Part shown: positions 48,926 through 62,702 of the stretch, piece after piece
Numbering within the stretch: the first letter of the stretch is position 1
How the letters are laid out: every line of letters begins with the position of its first letter
Assembly: GCA_032821775.1 (NCBI GenBank)
Contig: JAVLRN010000001.1
Coordinates: 1,860,001-1,924,000 of the forward strand
Source: Sanguinoderma infundibulare
Lineage: Eukaryota; Basidiomycota; Agaricomycetes; Polyporales; Polyporaceae
DNA: 64,000 nucleotides
Direction of reading: 5' to 3'
The notes under the pieces: generated by a model
Database searches by the model: none
The model's input: only the letters and a program-made list of their open reading frames with translations
Told to the model about the DNA's origin: nothing
Made by a program: the position numbers and the translations under genes

Positions 48926-50106
48926 TCAGTGAAGACCGTCCTTGTAGACCTTCTTGAAGCTAGGGCGCACAACCCATGCTTGCCAGTAAGCCACGATCTT
49001 CTCCGAGACAGGTTTCTTCGTCTCCTTCTCAAGCGTCTTGTAACCCTCCTTGTCGGTTGTTCCCCCGGTGAGGAATGTGACACGCGCCAACCACGCAGCT
49101 AAGTGGAAGTCGTCCTCGCCTGGAGTCTCGCCACCAAGGAAACCGGACTCGGGCAGGCTGGCAGGGAGCTCGACGAGGATAAAATTCACGATCGTCTGCC
49201 AGTGGGCGATGGAATGCTTGAAGAAGCCCTGCTTTGTCTCTTCAGGGGCTTCGCCCTTGAAGATGGCGAGGACGCCGCCGTTCGCCGCCTTCTTGGACTC
49301 GTAAAACGTCTTGAATTCCGCCGCCTCGGGAAGTTCGGCATGCTTGTCGAGTGAGTTCTGGCCTGCCCAGTGCCACATGCGCGGTTATTCGGTGGTGCCA
49401 GGACACCAGGAGATGGCGCCACTTACGGTTCTGGACGAACTGGAATGCGAAACCACCGGCGGCAGCCTTCAATTCTTCTTCATTGCGCTGCGGTGCAAGC
49501 CGTTATCGATAAGCATCATCCGTGCAAAGCCGGCGATGGCAGCTGTGCTACGCTCACCGAGAGGAGGAGGGGCGCGTTAGGGTCGTACTTGTCCTCGTGG
49601 ACCTTGTCGATGAACGCCGTGCCCTTGGCGACCTTTTTGGCCGCGTTGTCTACCAAATATGAGACCACGTCCTTGGTAGAGACGTACGTCCTGTCTCCGG
49701 TGGCGAGCGTGGGGAGGGTGCCATGAGGGTTCTGCAGCGTCCGATCCGGAGCGAGAATGGTGAGACTCGGGTGCGGACGGCGGACGTGCGATGACCGATG
49801 AGCGGGGACGCACGATCTTTAGGAACTCGGGGGTAAAGTTGGCGCCCTCGGCGAGGTTGACGACTTTGGTCTCGAGAGCGTCCTCGGAGTAACCGAGCTC
49901 AGCACTGTACGACGTCACGGTACGTCGACTCCGGATGAGTTTGGTGTTGTTGAGGATTCAGAAACGATGGCGTACATTGCGAGTTCGGGTGCGGCAGACC
50001 AGACGGACATGCCGAAGGTGTAGAAGATGGGCTGCACATCGTTGATGGTGAGCTCACTGCCATGATGATTGGGATTGAGGTTACTTGGATTCCCCACCTT
50101 GGACAT
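48926..50106 (-). CDS. Glutathione S-transferase-like protein
   Basis: Exons 49976-50106, 49814-49904, 49558-49731, 49427-49487, 49363-49362 adjoining 48926 as one exon 48926-49362; 297 residues. The N-terminal thioredoxin-like half has PIFYTFGMSVWSAAPELAIAELGY, KVVNLAEGANFTPEFLKINP and the cis-Pro segment HGTLPTLATGDRTYVSTKDVVSYL, which would bind glutathione. The all-helical C-terminal half has KTFYESKKAANGG, PGEDDFHLAAWLARV and WQAWVVRPSFKKVY. The first intron donor was placed at 49975 so that ELAIAELGY is continuous. The class (Ure2-like or basidiomycete-specific) is undecided. Confidence 0.85.
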
Positions 50107-50623
50107 GACTGGGGGTGTTCCTGGAGTGCTGTGGGGAGGGGTGTGTAGAGAGGGGAAGCAGATTGTAGCTAACGAGGGTTCGATGGGACAACTGGAGTTA
50201 TATAGCCCATTCAGGGGACGATGGACACCGATAGAAGCTAGGTTGATCGAAACACCGGCGACTTGCGACTTGGTCACTACGTTACTTCAAGTCAACCATC
50301 GGGGCGCTCATCGTTCCACCTCACGCTTTCTGTCAGCGCGCAGAGTGGTCGTGACGATACTCTACTTTCCTCGCAAGTACTAATAACCTCCGCCTTCCCT
50401 ACACCCCGTCCCGGCTATGGCAGATACCGATCACAGTCGTTGGGGCCGTGCCATGTCGGGACAGAGGGCTCGATGCCGTGTGAAGGTCAGGGCAACCATC
50501 CTCAACCATCAATTGAACCTGGAGCTTTTTCTGAAATGTGATTCTACAACTCGCTTATCCGTTCGTAACATTATATTCCTCGAGTCCACGACCAAAGTTG
50601 TCGCAGGTCTGTCGGTTGGATGT
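50107..50623. other. Intergenic region
   Basis: Promoter of the GST-like gene and 3' flank of BTB paralogue A. No supported gene. Confidence 0.5.
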
Positions 50624-51562
50624 TCAAGGCCACTGCCGTCGGTGGTCAGCTCGGTTTATGTCTCATCAACAAGTCACATAAAATAAATATATAGTTACCT
50701 CTATCGTCTGGGGAAGGCTTTGGGCAATTTCCCTCAGGCTGTTCAGCGTGGAGGACTTGTTGTAAATGTGCGCTCCGCATCCATGACACTTCTGGTCAAG
50801 AAATGTTTCCACTTCCGCTGGCAGAGCTCTGGTATCGGCATCCACTTGGTCGAGACAAAGGAACCTCCATGGCTCCGTGATGAAGGCCGTTTTAAAAGTC
50901 CACCAGGTTGCATGGTCCTCCAGCTCACGACACTCCAACCGATTACACCTCCTACCAGTCACATTCCCAACGTTGAACTGCAGTGGATCCGCTAACGCTG
51001 CCGTCACCATCTTCCGCCTCCGCTCATGCAGTAGAAGTAGCTTCATGAGATCAGCTCCTTCAAGCCGGCTGAGTTCTTTCGCGTTGTCTTCCGACATGAT
51101 GTCCATTCCGAGAGTAAGGGATGCGGCTGCTTTTGCGTCCTCTTCCCAGGACATTCGGCATGCGACGTTATATACGCGGATGGGGTGTGATGCGATGAGC
51201 GTCCGGAGGGCGAAGTGAAGGACGGCAGTGGTCATTGCCATGTCGTACTTCTCCGACGCGTAAATGAGTGGTTCGATGACATCGATGTTATCGAGTGAGG
51301 GGGCGGATATGCCGCTGATCATGGACAAGAGATGCGCAAGGACCTCGGAGCTCTCGCTCACGGCAATGAACTTGTCTGTCGGTTGTGTGCTTTGCGGGAG
51401 GGTGAACATCGCTCGAAACCACGGGGAGGTCCGGGTGAGGGTGGTAGACGATATGGGGAAACGGACATCATCGTTGGAGAGGAGCGATATGTCTGCGTTT
51501 GGGAAGGCCGCGGCAAAAACAGGGTGAGCCTCGAGGGTCGCACTGTCAGGTGTTGACTTCAT
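50624..51562 (-). CDS. BTB/POZ-domain protein, tandem paralogue A
   Basis: Exons 50699-51562 and 50624-50632; 290 residues, the last exon only 9 nt (Trp-Pro-stop). The BTB fold occupies about residues 20-130 (ISLLSNDDVRFPISSTTLTR, SPWFRAMFTLPQ, VLAHLLSMISG, PLIYASEKYDM), followed by a helical region (ACRMSWEEDAKAAASLTL) and a C-terminal C-x2-C pair (CHGCGAHIY). Such basidiomycete BTB proteins may act as ubiquitin-ligase adaptors, but no ligase partner is visible. It shares structure, intron position and terminal exon with its downstream-numbered neighbour at 51900-52880. Confidence 0.85.
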
Positions 51563-51899
51563 AGTCGGCTCTCTCCGGCGGTTTATCTATTTAACGACGC
51601 TCAGTTATGAGGTTGGAACAGGTGCGTCGTCTGCCCTGTTGTCGACTTACCGTTCGCAGAAACTACTCAGGCTGGCCGCCAGTTGGCGAGACCGTCCGGA
51701 GACATTGAGGAGTCGATGCAGTGCGGACGTCGGCGGCAGCAACATGCTTTAAGAGTGCTGTCGAGCACCATGGTGTTGCCGGCAGGTAGAAACTATAATC
51801 AGATGCATGTATTAACTGCAGCACGCGCGCCGGGCCGTACAAAGAGAGCGAAGATGCCTTCCAAACCATAGCTACGGTAGCCCTTCTAACCTATGCAAA
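51563..51899. other. Intergenic region between BTB paralogues
   Basis: 337 bp forming the promoter of paralogue A. Nothing further is seen. Confidence 0.5.
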
Positions 51900-52880
51900 T
51901 TAAGGCCACTGCTCTCAAGAAAGTCAGCTCAAAGTCCGTCCATATGCACGAAGCGCCACGCAGCAGCAGCGAAGGGATGTAAACGGACCCACCTCGATGG
52001 TCCTCGGCAGCCCCCGTACGATGTCCTGCAGCTTCTCGAGCGTGACAGGCATGTGGTACAAGTTCCGCTTGCACGCCACGCAGTGCGCCATCTGCAGGTC
52101 CCATAGCTCGGGCATCCGGTAGAACTCAGGGTCTAGCTCCTCCCCGATGCCGCGGTCTACGTGCCGGATAAACGCGTACTTGAAGGCCGTCCACGCGCCG
52201 TGGTCCAAGGGCGCCACGCAGGGGTTCCAGGCGTCGCCCCCGTCACACGGTGAGCCGCGCAGGTTTGCATAGAAGGTCGTGCTGTCGTCGAGCTCGTCGG
52301 CGAGCTCATCGCGCCGTCGACGGTGGAGCGCGAGGAGCTTGTCGCGGTGCTTCGGGTCGAGCGTGACAAGCTCGGACATCACCTCGGGGGAGAGGAGGTC
52401 GAGTGTGAGGGTGCGGGACGAGGCGAGCTTCGCTTTCTTCTCCCAGGACATCCGGCATGCGATACCGTAGAGGCGGACGGGCGATGCGTGGAAAAGGGGG
52501 GAGAAGAGCGCCATGCGCATTGCGGATATGACGAGTGGCATCTCGTACTTGTCCGCCGCTTGAAGGATGGCTTCGAGGTGGTCGACGTTGTCGAGGTCTG
52601 GAAGGTTTAAGCCACTCACGATGGACAGCAGGCCTGCAATTACGTCCGCGTTTTCGTCCACGAATATTTCTTCCTTGGATCTCTCTGGCGAAGCTTGCGG
52701 CAGGGTCAACATTGTCTGAAACCACGCGGAGGCACGGCTCAGTGTCTCGGACGGGACGCAGAGAAGCACATTGTCTCTCGAGCGGAGCACGATGCCCCCA
52801 TTGGAAGACGGGAACAGGGGATGGAGCGTGGGTTGGGTGGACGGTCCAATATAATCTTCGTTGCAGGGTGAATGCGCCAT
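51900..52880 (-). CDS. BTB/POZ-domain protein, tandem paralogue B
   Basis: Exons 51993-52880 and 51900-51908; 298 residues. The BTB core (NVLLCVPSETLSRASAWFQ, GLLSIVSGLNLPDLDNVDH, AADKYEMPLVISAMRMAL), the ACRMSWEKKAKLASSRTL helix and the CVACKRNLYH pair correspond to paralogue A. The 84-nt intron again follows TIE and the last exon again codes Trp-Pro-stop. The ATG at 52880 is the first in-frame ATG; an upstream frame to 52925 lacks one, so a missed 5' exon is possible. Confidence 0.85.
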
Positions 52881-53439
52881 TTGGAGCTGGGCATCCTCGA
52901 TGTGAAGTTCTTGAAGGAAAAGCACGTAGCAAAGAGAGCCGATGGTAGGCTATTGGCGCCCATCAGGAAAAGCTCGAAGCCGTCGCTTGGAATGTGGAAA
53001 GCATCAATTATTGACGGGACTGAAACTTAGTACCCGTGCAACATTTGCGCACCAATGACTGCCTTCACCTCCTCCGAATGACTATATTATTCTTCAATAT
53101 TCCATTATTCAGTTTGCACCCCACTGTCCAGTATCAAAACATCCATTGACCTTCGGTTGTCCCTACATAGCGGAACCGGCATGGATTGCCCCACAAAGCC
53201 AGCATTGCGATTAAGTTCATGGTTCACGGTGTTCCGAATGCGCAGTGTCAGCCTCAGGCAGCTCGACGGAGACCCACCGCAACTCAATGAGCCCTCTTGC
53301 CACGCTCGAAGGTTATTGAAACATCATGTCCCTCATTAGCCACATGCATACCGAATGGTATTGGTATCATTATGCCGCATGAAGCAGTGCTGGCTCTGCT
53401 CTATACCGGAGTGCCGTCGTACAACGCCGTCCAAAAGCC
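52881..53439. other. Intergenic region
   Basis: Promoter of BTB paralogue B and 3' flank of CBR1. No supported gene. Confidence 0.5.
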
Positions 53440-54714
<1,275 letters not shown>

Positions 54715-56313
54715 GGTTTCTGCGGGCGGTACGCGTTCTCTATTGGGTATTTTGCCGGTGCCGAGGAGGATGAGGTCGGAGATGTAGATGCCGCGCTGGT
54801 GAAGCTTCGCCTTGACGAACTCTTGGAGGAGAACGAGGAGGGTGAGGGAGCCAGCGAAGGAGGCGAGGAAGGCGAGCTGGAAGCGATTAGGCATGTGGGC
54901 CGACACCGAAACCACTGCAGGCTCAGACGACGTGTCCGACTCGTGTCCACTCGGGCCACTTTTCGCGTCGAATGATACGCGCCCACGACGCGCTCAGCCC
55001 TCTCCCTTGACCCGCTGCGGCCCGCCAGCGACTGGACCCCTCCAGACCAGCGCAGAGCGCCGTTGTCCACACTCGAGTGACTCGAGTGGATGCATGACAA
55101 TGGTTCCCGTAAGCACCAGTTCGTAACCGCTCAGAGCTGACAATGCGGAAACGATGACATGGTCGCGCAGCAGCGGCAGCACAATAGGTTCAATGAGAGC
55201 AAAGCTAGTATTGATGCAATTAAGCAACGACAGGTGGATGTTACAAGGCGGTACGGGGAGATGAGTGAAGGGTACGGGATGCTAGAGCCGTTCGCAAGGG
55301 TGAAGGACGTGGTACCCATGGCGAAGGTTGAAATTGATGCTTACTTCGGTCTGGCTTCGGGCGTACCTGCCGCCTCGCGCTCTGTGGCAAACGGAACCGC
55401 AGCGAGCAAGCGCGGGCGGTGTGGCGGGAGCCGGACCGAGGTATATCCTAGGAAACGGAATCCAGCGAAGTCATCTAATGGCATTCATACCGGATATTCG
55501 GAATTGGACGACGACAGATGACGACGATTTAATAACGAGTGGGACGTGAGAGGACGTGAGGCAGACGCGTGGGGTTTGGCTACGGCCGAACGGTCGGAAG
55601 GCTGCTGTCAGCGCCACTTTACTGAACTTTACACACGGCGGAGTGGAGGCGTGGAGAGGATGGTGGTTTGTCCTTCATGTCGTTTTCGATGGCCGTATCA
55701 AGTTTCTGGCTAGAAGCGAGAGGAAAGTGCGTGTAGATCGTGCCGTGATTGCACATGATGGATGGGCCTTTCGACGGCGAAATGTCGTCGATCACTTGTC
55801 GGTGATGTGGCTGGTGGACGTGACGTTGGACGAGCGATGGGACGGACGTGGGGGCATGAGAGAAACAAGGGTGGCTAGGATGGAGATTGATAGAGTCGGA
55901 GCCCGTCGCTGGGCGGTGCACGCGGAGTGCTGCAGGCGGCGACGAGGGCACGATGGCGGGGTGGTTGCGATTGGCAAAGCGTGGCTGGGCGTGCTGGTGG
56001 ACAAGCGTCGATCGGTTGGAAATTTCGGCGGGCAGGCGCTGGTGACGGAGACGGGCGTGACGCGAGAGAGGCGCCTGTGTTGGGTCGAGTTGATGAGCGT
56101 GGACCGGAGCTCGGAGTCGCATCGCTGTCCTTGTCCTTTTCCCCCCTCCTCCTCTCCGTCCCCGCTGGGCTCCCCTCTTCCCGCATTTCCCCCTCTCTTT
56201 AATTATTTCCTTCTCGTTCATATTCCCTTTTTTCTCTGTTTGCTGGGGCCCTCTTTCCCCTGCTCTTGCCCTTCCACCCAACGCTATCTACACGCCGGCG
56301 TGTCGAACCAGCC
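54715..56313. promoter_or_regulatory. Divergent promoter region, CBR1 / dual-specificity phosphatase
   Basis: 1.6 kb between outward-facing genes. Long frames on both strands (55556-56317 plus, 55619-56281 minus) lack family features and are rejected. 56128-56280 is strongly CT-rich and likely the phosphatase leader. Confidence 0.45.
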
Positions 56314-58511
56314 ATGACCATGGATTTCGCGACTCCTCGCCCCGCGTCCACCCTCCCCCCACGCCGCAAGGGGCCCCCAACCCCTCTCCATATCGACACG
56401 CCCGTCCACAACCCTGGCATAGCATTGTTCTCCAGCGACTGCTCCGCTTCTGCTTCCACCCTCTCTTCCAATACTTCAGACGCCGATTCTTTTATCCTTC
56501 CCTCCCCCAGCAAACCTCGATCCCTCCGAAACATGAAGAAGCTATCAATCACCTTGCCCTCTGCTCAGTCCTCCGCCGCTTCCCTAGGCCTCCCCCCCGC
56601 CGATCCACATCCCCCCCTCAACCTCTGCGATCCCCCCGCCCTCCACAAGCGTCGTCCCTCCGTCATCTCTCTCCCCAATACGTCCACAAACGTCCTCCGC
56701 AGAAAAGGCGAGGATGGCGACGGCTCGCCCACCGCACCATACGCCGACGGCCCCATTCAGATTTTGCCTGGCATTTGGCTTGGCTCAGAGGACAACGTTC
56801 GCGATTGGAGAGGTCTCATCGAGCGCGGAATTAAGTCGATACTCAACGTAGCCAAGGAAGTTCAGACAGACTTCGACCAACCCGTTCAGCTCATGCGTCC
56901 CTTCATGTCCACTCCGGACTTGAACGCGCCGACCGCCGCTCCGTCCGCTCAAGATCCATCCTATCGTCCCGCCCACCTCCCCAGTGGCAGACCGGCTATG
57001 CACTATCGCAAGTTGCACTGGTCTCACGGCCAGTCCGATCTTGTCTCGGATGGCTTCCCTGCTGCCTTTTCTTACGTCGATCAGGCGCTCGAACGTGGAG
57101 ACGGCGTGCTCATCCAGTGCGTACATGCCCTGTACCTGCACCGCTGCTCGCCTTTCTAATATCCCACCCCTTGCTCCAGCTGCCAGTGTGGCGTTTCGCG
57201 CTCAGCGACCCTTGTCATCGCCCTTGTCATGCGTGCAGCTGCCCAACGTTCTCCCAACGTACCCCCTGAAGTCTGGACGCTCAAGGGAATGCAAGGCGCA
57301 TACTCCTTCGTCAAAGAAAAGAGCAAACATGTTGGTCCCAATATGTCGTGAGTATCCTTGACCCACACCTCCGTCTTTGCTTTCTCACGGTCATTATCAA
57401 CCGCAGCCTAATTTACCAACTCCTCGACTATGAGCGCTCATTCAAGTCCGGCAGCACCTCCCCCACTCCCTCTGAGCTATCCGCTGAGGAGGAATGGGGC
57501 CGCAGGCGTCAGGCAATGGAGGAGAACGATACCGAGGATGAGCGGGAGAGTCTCCATGTCATGCAGGAGGCCAGAGCGCTTGACCAAGCGATGGAAGACC
57601 GCATCATTGCTCGAAAGTCTTCCTCGTCTTCAGTCAGCTCATCCGGTACTGGACAAGGACTTGGCATGGGTCCTGCATGGAGGTCCAAGTACGGCGCAGG
57701 CCGTAAACGCAAGGGTTCTGCTGCGAGCGTCTTCACCAACAGCAGCGTGTTGACTGAAGATCTTGTCGAAGAGGATGAGGAGCCGGAGCTTCTCGGAGTC
57801 AATCGTGGCTTTGACAACTTCAGCCTAGGTGGACGCAGTTCCAGCACCGATCCCACCGAAGACGAAGGGAGTGGCGATTCGGCTACCGAGCCGGTACCTC
57901 CTCGTGGTCCATTAAGCCCACCACAGTCCGCATGCTTGACTGCGCGCCCGATGCCCCGTCGCCGCCCGCCCGGTCTTTCACTACCTCCCTCTGCGCCTGC
58001 TCACAAGTCTTCGTTCTCGCTTCCCCCGGTTCCCGCGACAGCTGTTAAGTCTTCATTTGACCTACCGACACGCGCGAACCGCACTTCGAAGCCCCGGCGT
58101 CGTCCGCCTCCCATTGGCATTCTCCCCGCTGTCCCTGCTTCCCCTGTCATCCCCGTCAACGCGCCCACCGGACCTTCTCGGCCTCGTACCGAGAGCCGCA
58201 AACCGGAAACTCCGCCGGCGAACTTGCGCAACTTGCCCAAGTCAACGCCTTCAAAAACCAGGCCGTCTGCCATCCCCGCGACACCTTCGCAGACCCTGTT
58301 CGTCTTCCCGCCGTCTCCCACGCTGGTCGCGAGCCGCACACCCTCTACACTGATGATCACATCGAACGCGTACCCCTTCCCGACTATGTCCACCCCGCGG
58401 GTGTCGACGTACAACGCGCAGGGTCGTCGGAAGTCGTTCATTGGCCTCACCACCCCCGCCACGCCTACGGTAGCGTCATCGTTTGTCGACGTACGTGGAT
58501 GGCTCGCATGA
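56314..58511 (+). CDS. Dual-specificity (MAP kinase-type) phosphatase
   Basis: Predicted to dephosphorylate a MAP kinase, as yeast Msg5 and fission-yeast Pmp1 do. Exons 56314-57116, 57180-57347 and 57407-58511; 691 residues. The N-terminal ~150 residues are disordered and carry LRNMKKLSITLPS, a possible kinase-docking region. The catalytic domain (about 150-345) has ILPGIWLGSEDNVRDW, ILNVAKEV, YRKLHWSHGQ and the signature HCQCGVSRS; the His codon is split by the first intron. Then come LKGMQGAYSFVKEKS and LIYQLLDYER. The C-terminal half is Ser/Pro-rich, with acidic EEDEEPE and many SP sites. A consensus donor just before the stop (58489) leaves a different C terminus possible. Confidence 0.92.
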
Positions 58512-59306
58512 TCGCTCACGCATCGGATGTTCTGCATGCTACATGTCTCTCATGTTTATGCCGTCTCATGCCCGAGTTCTCGCACTCTGTCCCGTCTCTC
58601 TGTCTCCCTGCATCCGTGCCAATCCCGGATCCCTCGCATTTTCTTTATTCTTTTTATCTTCCTCATCTCCATCGCATCACGGACGATTTTTTGCTCTTGT
58701 CTGTCATTCGCCGCCGTTTTTATATGCGAGGTCTCCGGCATATCTGGCATGTATCCTTATCGCGGCCCCATTGTCAGTTTCACGTTCGTTGTCGATACTA
58801 TTCACGCAACTTTCTCCTATTCTCGCGCATTTGCATCAAGTTCATTCGTGTAGATACATTGGACCTTGCACGGCATCGCATTGCATTTCGGAAGTCTGTA
58901 TACTATTAGTTGACCACTCCAATTCCTCATCGCATCATCTCTCTCGGCCCCTCCCACCCTCACCCTCAACCGCCGCTCCCTGTCAAAAAATTGGTCTCGT
59001 GTCTGCATTTGCATCTCTCCTCTCATTTCTCCTTGTCACACATTCAGGCATTGGTTCATGTCCACTTGTATCATGTACTTCGCCTCGCATATGCCGCTCC
59101 GCAGAGCGGACAGGAAGCAATGAAAGAGGAAGTATCTTTGACATCGTCGTGTGTCCCATCCAAATGCCCGGGCGTTGAATATATGCGCGATAAAATAAAC
59201 TGCGGTACGAAAAGACGCTGCGGTAAAGCACGATGCAGCAGCAGCAGCAACACAGTGGAGGTCAGCACTCCCGATGAACGACATTTGCGCGGGCATGTCG
59301 TCATGT
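58512..59306. other. Convergent intergenic region
   Basis: 3' flanks of the phosphatase and TVP23 genes; T- and C-rich on the phosphatase side. No supported gene. Confidence 0.5.
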
Positions 59307-60871
59307 TCAGCCGAAGACGCGGCCGACGCTATTCTTGACGACGCCGGAGAGGATCTGGCCGCCGAAGCCTCCCATGCCCATGCCCCAGCCCGAGGACGCG
59401 AGGTTGTTGGCCCATTTCTGTTTGGCATCGCGGTCACTGCGAAGGGTCCAGTCAGGAACACATAACAATGCACGCAGGCCGGGATAGGACATCGTGGGTT
59501 CTGGGGTACGCACGCGTATGTGAAGCCGATGGCGTTCGTGACGTTGAAGACGAGCGCGAGGACGACGATTGGCACGAAGCTGCGAGACGGGAGACCCGTG
59601 AGCGAGCACGTTTTGGGTATGGGAGACGGAGGCGTTGGGTGGCTGGGTCAGATGATGGACGTGGCTAGACCGGGACCTGGGGTGCACGCGGGATGGGAAG
59701 AGATGGACGAGAGAAGATGGCTCACGAGAGATTGAATTTGAGGATCGAGACGATAAAAAGGCCGAGCCAGAGGACAGGGAAGGTGTAGACCGCGATCTGC
59801 GCAAGCGTGATGAGTAAGGAAAAGCGCGAGGGCGCGAGCATGGCGCTGCGGATAAGCGTGATATGATCGGACCGGGAGGGAGGCGATCTGCACTGACCCA
59901 AAACATCCTGGTGCAAGCATCCGGGGACGGGCGAGAGGCGAGGTGGGTCGAGTGCGTGGTTAGATGATTGGATGACGACAGTTGAGTGAGAACGGAAGGC
60001 GGACTCACCTGGAGTCGATCGGGTTTGCCGGTCGAGACGGCTGGAGAACAGGAACGACGCCACCGGCGTACAGATGGATTGTTGAAATGATGAGGGCAGT
60101 TGCATGAAACGAGAACGTTCAAAGGGGGAAGTTTACGTACGTCACGACTCTCGAACACCCAGTAGCTGTCGCCGTCATCGTCGACCTGGAGACGTGACAG
60201 AAATGCGTTAAGGAAGATGTTCGGGAGGAGCACATGGTCGATCGGACACTACCTGGTTCCAATACCGGAGACCAACTAGCCGCCGCCCAGCTACGTTCTA
60301 CAGACATGCGGTCAATCATGTGGACGCAGTGTCTTGTGGCGAAGTACTTACCCTGCAATTCCAGAAGTCCATTGCGAGCAAGACAACGACGATCACAGAC
60401 TGTCATTGCATAGAATCACTGAGCTCATTTGACCAAGGACGGCTTAGGGACGGACTGACAGAGAGGACATAATTTGAGATGAAGAAGCCGGACAGGATGT
60501 AGACAGTGATTGCTACTGTTCGGAAGAAGTAAAGGAAAAAGAGGACCGCAGGATGTGCGGACTATTGCAGAGGGCAGTCAACGGCTGTACGCGGACTCGT
60601 AATACATACGGACTCACCTGTCGCAGAATACCAGCAATTCCTGATACACGTTCATCAAAGGCAACCCTCCATGCACGCGTCCATGCTCTGAGTTGCAGCA
60701 AAACACACCTGATTCTGCGTCGCCAGGACTGGCTGCCATTTGTGGTGGTGGGCGTGCATTGGACGAAGCCTGGTTAGACGGCGCATTTATGCGCCCAGTT
60801 GTCGAAGTGCGTTGCTCATACTCAGTATCGTCGGCTTCAATCGTGTCGAACAGTGGTGTGGAGGAGCTCAT
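59307..60871 (-). CDS. tvp23: Golgi membrane protein TVP23
   Basis: Late-Golgi protein of the DUF846 family involved in vesicle traffic. Eleven exons: 60709-60871, 60618-60640, 60562-60561 adjoining 60460 as exon 60460-60561, 60352-60399, 60253-60297, 60141-60185, 60009-60040, 59898-59907, 59726-59796, 59514-59579 and 59307-59436; 244 residues. The family core is [58 protein letters not shown], then [17 protein letters not shown], and DRDAKQKWA near the end. There are four membrane segments. Exon 8 is a 10-nt microexon coding Met-Phe-Trp with its split codon, and exon 2 is 23 nt. Introns 6-8 are about 100 nt each. Confidence 0.92.
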
Positions 60872-61044
60872 AGCGGTGAAGGACGAGGTATGAATGTCAT
60901 TAGCAGCAGCTCGTCTCCCAGTCGTCTTCGACATTTGGTAAGCGCCCATAGAAGGAGACACGTGGCGGCGAGATCGAGATCGTATTGGACGGGTTGTGCG
61001 TTTCGAGTGTGGCTCGACTGCTTTCGAGCAGGCCATCATCAACC
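60872..61044. promoter_or_regulatory. 173-bp bidirectional promoter, TVP23 / membrane protein
   Basis: The whole interval between two outward-facing start codons. No TATA box is seen. Confidence 0.55.
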
Positions 61045-62702
61045 ATGAACAGCCTGCGGCCACGACGACATACAGACAGCACGCCCACAGAACGGACTCC
61101 TCTTCTTGCTAGTTCTAGCCGCTCAACTGCGCCGCATAATGTGTCAACAAACCTGTTGGCCGATGATGATGATCTGCCGCACATTGGTTCGTTCGTGACC
61201 AGAATGCGACCAGAGGACCTCCCAAAGTACAGCCTCGACAACCTCTACCCACCAAAAATTCAGTCTCGCACAACTCGGACCGCTTTCTCTCTGTGCTCTC
61301 TACTCTACTTCCGTTCCTACCTCGGCCAGGCAAGGTATCCTCGTGAGCGCGATGTGTGGGCTCACTGGCGCCAGGAACGCTGCAACGTTAATGCCGTACA
61401 AGACGTTGACCGTCTCATTGTCCAAGTGTGGGAGCACTTCTTGGCGGAAGAGGGTTCTTCAGAGGATGTGAGGGATGTCTTCTGGTCTTCTTACCCGCTC
61501 TATCCTGATTCACCGAAATCAATCCGAGGTGGGCAAACGTATCCCGGAGCATCACATCTACTAATCCAACCTTGCCCAGTCGTGGACTTTCTCTCCAGCG
61601 GAGACGCCCCAGCACAACTGCTCAGCCACCCGCTCATCTATGTTAGTGTCGTGGATACCTGGACATATGGACTTCTCGACCAAGTTCACCACGACGTTAT
61701 CTCGTCCCGCCTGTTCCATTTCCTGGATAGCACTGGTACACCTCGGTAGGTACATCGTGTCTCGGAAGGTTTAGCTCGTGCTAATGCTATCAAAGAGCAT
61801 TACACATAGTGGATCTGGTCATCTACTTTGGCTTCCTCGGTTTACTGTGCAACTACCTGATAGCTCCGCCCCTTCGAGCGGAAGCCAGCCTATCCGACCC
61901 CAGGAGTATCCTCTTGTCATCGTACGCTCTGTCGAAGCTATTCCAACACTGGTCTTCCGCAACCCTCCCCCACGCCCTTGTGCTCATAGCGTTTTTAACC
62001 TCCGTCCCTTCGACTCCACTCCCCGAAACGGTCGCATACACGCTCCTCCTCTTCGCTTTCTCATGGAAGATCCTGCTCCTGCACCTCCCGGTGCATCCAA
62101 GTCCGCTGTTCCTTTTGCCCCCAAAGCGGATACTTCCCCTGGCAGTCCTCGTATGGCGCGGCCTCGCACGGACGTTCATCCCGGTCGTCGCATTCTTTAT
62201 GCCCGGCTTATTCATATCACTGGTCCTCCTCTCAATATCATTGAACGACGCATTCCTCGTCCCGGCTAACAGCCTTATATTGAACACCATACCATCGCCT
62301 ATGGCATCCCGCGTGGTGTTCCTGGGACTCTTTGCCATCATCTTCATATTCCTCTGCTGCGCGCTTGGCTTCTCCGCACTCACCCATCCATTCCTTGCTC
62401 CGCATGACGGCTCCATCCGGTCGTTGTGGGATCGTTACTCCGCGTCCGTGGGCCTGGAGGCGCGCCAGGCTTACATCCGCACCGTCAGAGCGTACGCAGC
62501 ACCGTATTACTTCCCCGCCCCGCTCAACCTCGTGCATGTGCTCCTTGTATGTATCCCGCGAGCTGTGCTGATCTTCCCCCGACGGAAGTCTACTCCAAGT
62601 GGTCCTGGACTTGTGGAGAAGGCACTGTGGAGGGCCGTTGTAGCACCGTTTACGTTCGCCGTCTCCACCTTGTGGTTGTGGAATTTACGGACTGGGTGGT
62701 AG
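61045..62702 (+). CDS. Multipass membrane protein of unknown function, 518 aa
   Basis: Exons 61045-61528, 61580-61745 and 61796-62702. I do not recognise the family. A ~100-residue hydrophilic N terminus (RTPLLASSSR, a possible di-leucine sorting signal) precedes a soluble region rich in Trp/Tyr (WAHWRQERCNVNAVQDVDRL, VDTWTYGLLDQVHHDVISSRL), then about six or seven hydrophobic helices (VDLVIYFGFLGLLCNYLI, TLLLFAFSWKILLLHL, FMPGLFISLVLLSIS, VVFLGLFAIIFIFLCCAL, LVHVLLVCIPRAVLIF, VVAPFTFAVSTLWLW). The acceptor of the second intron is AAG, needed for phase. A transporter or organelle membrane protein is plausible; no functional residues are recognised. Confidence 0.78.

Noticed and set aside
55556..56317. 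253-codon plus-strand frame before the phosphatase
   Set aside because: Covers the CT-rich leader, overlaps the phosphatase ATG, and shows no family features.
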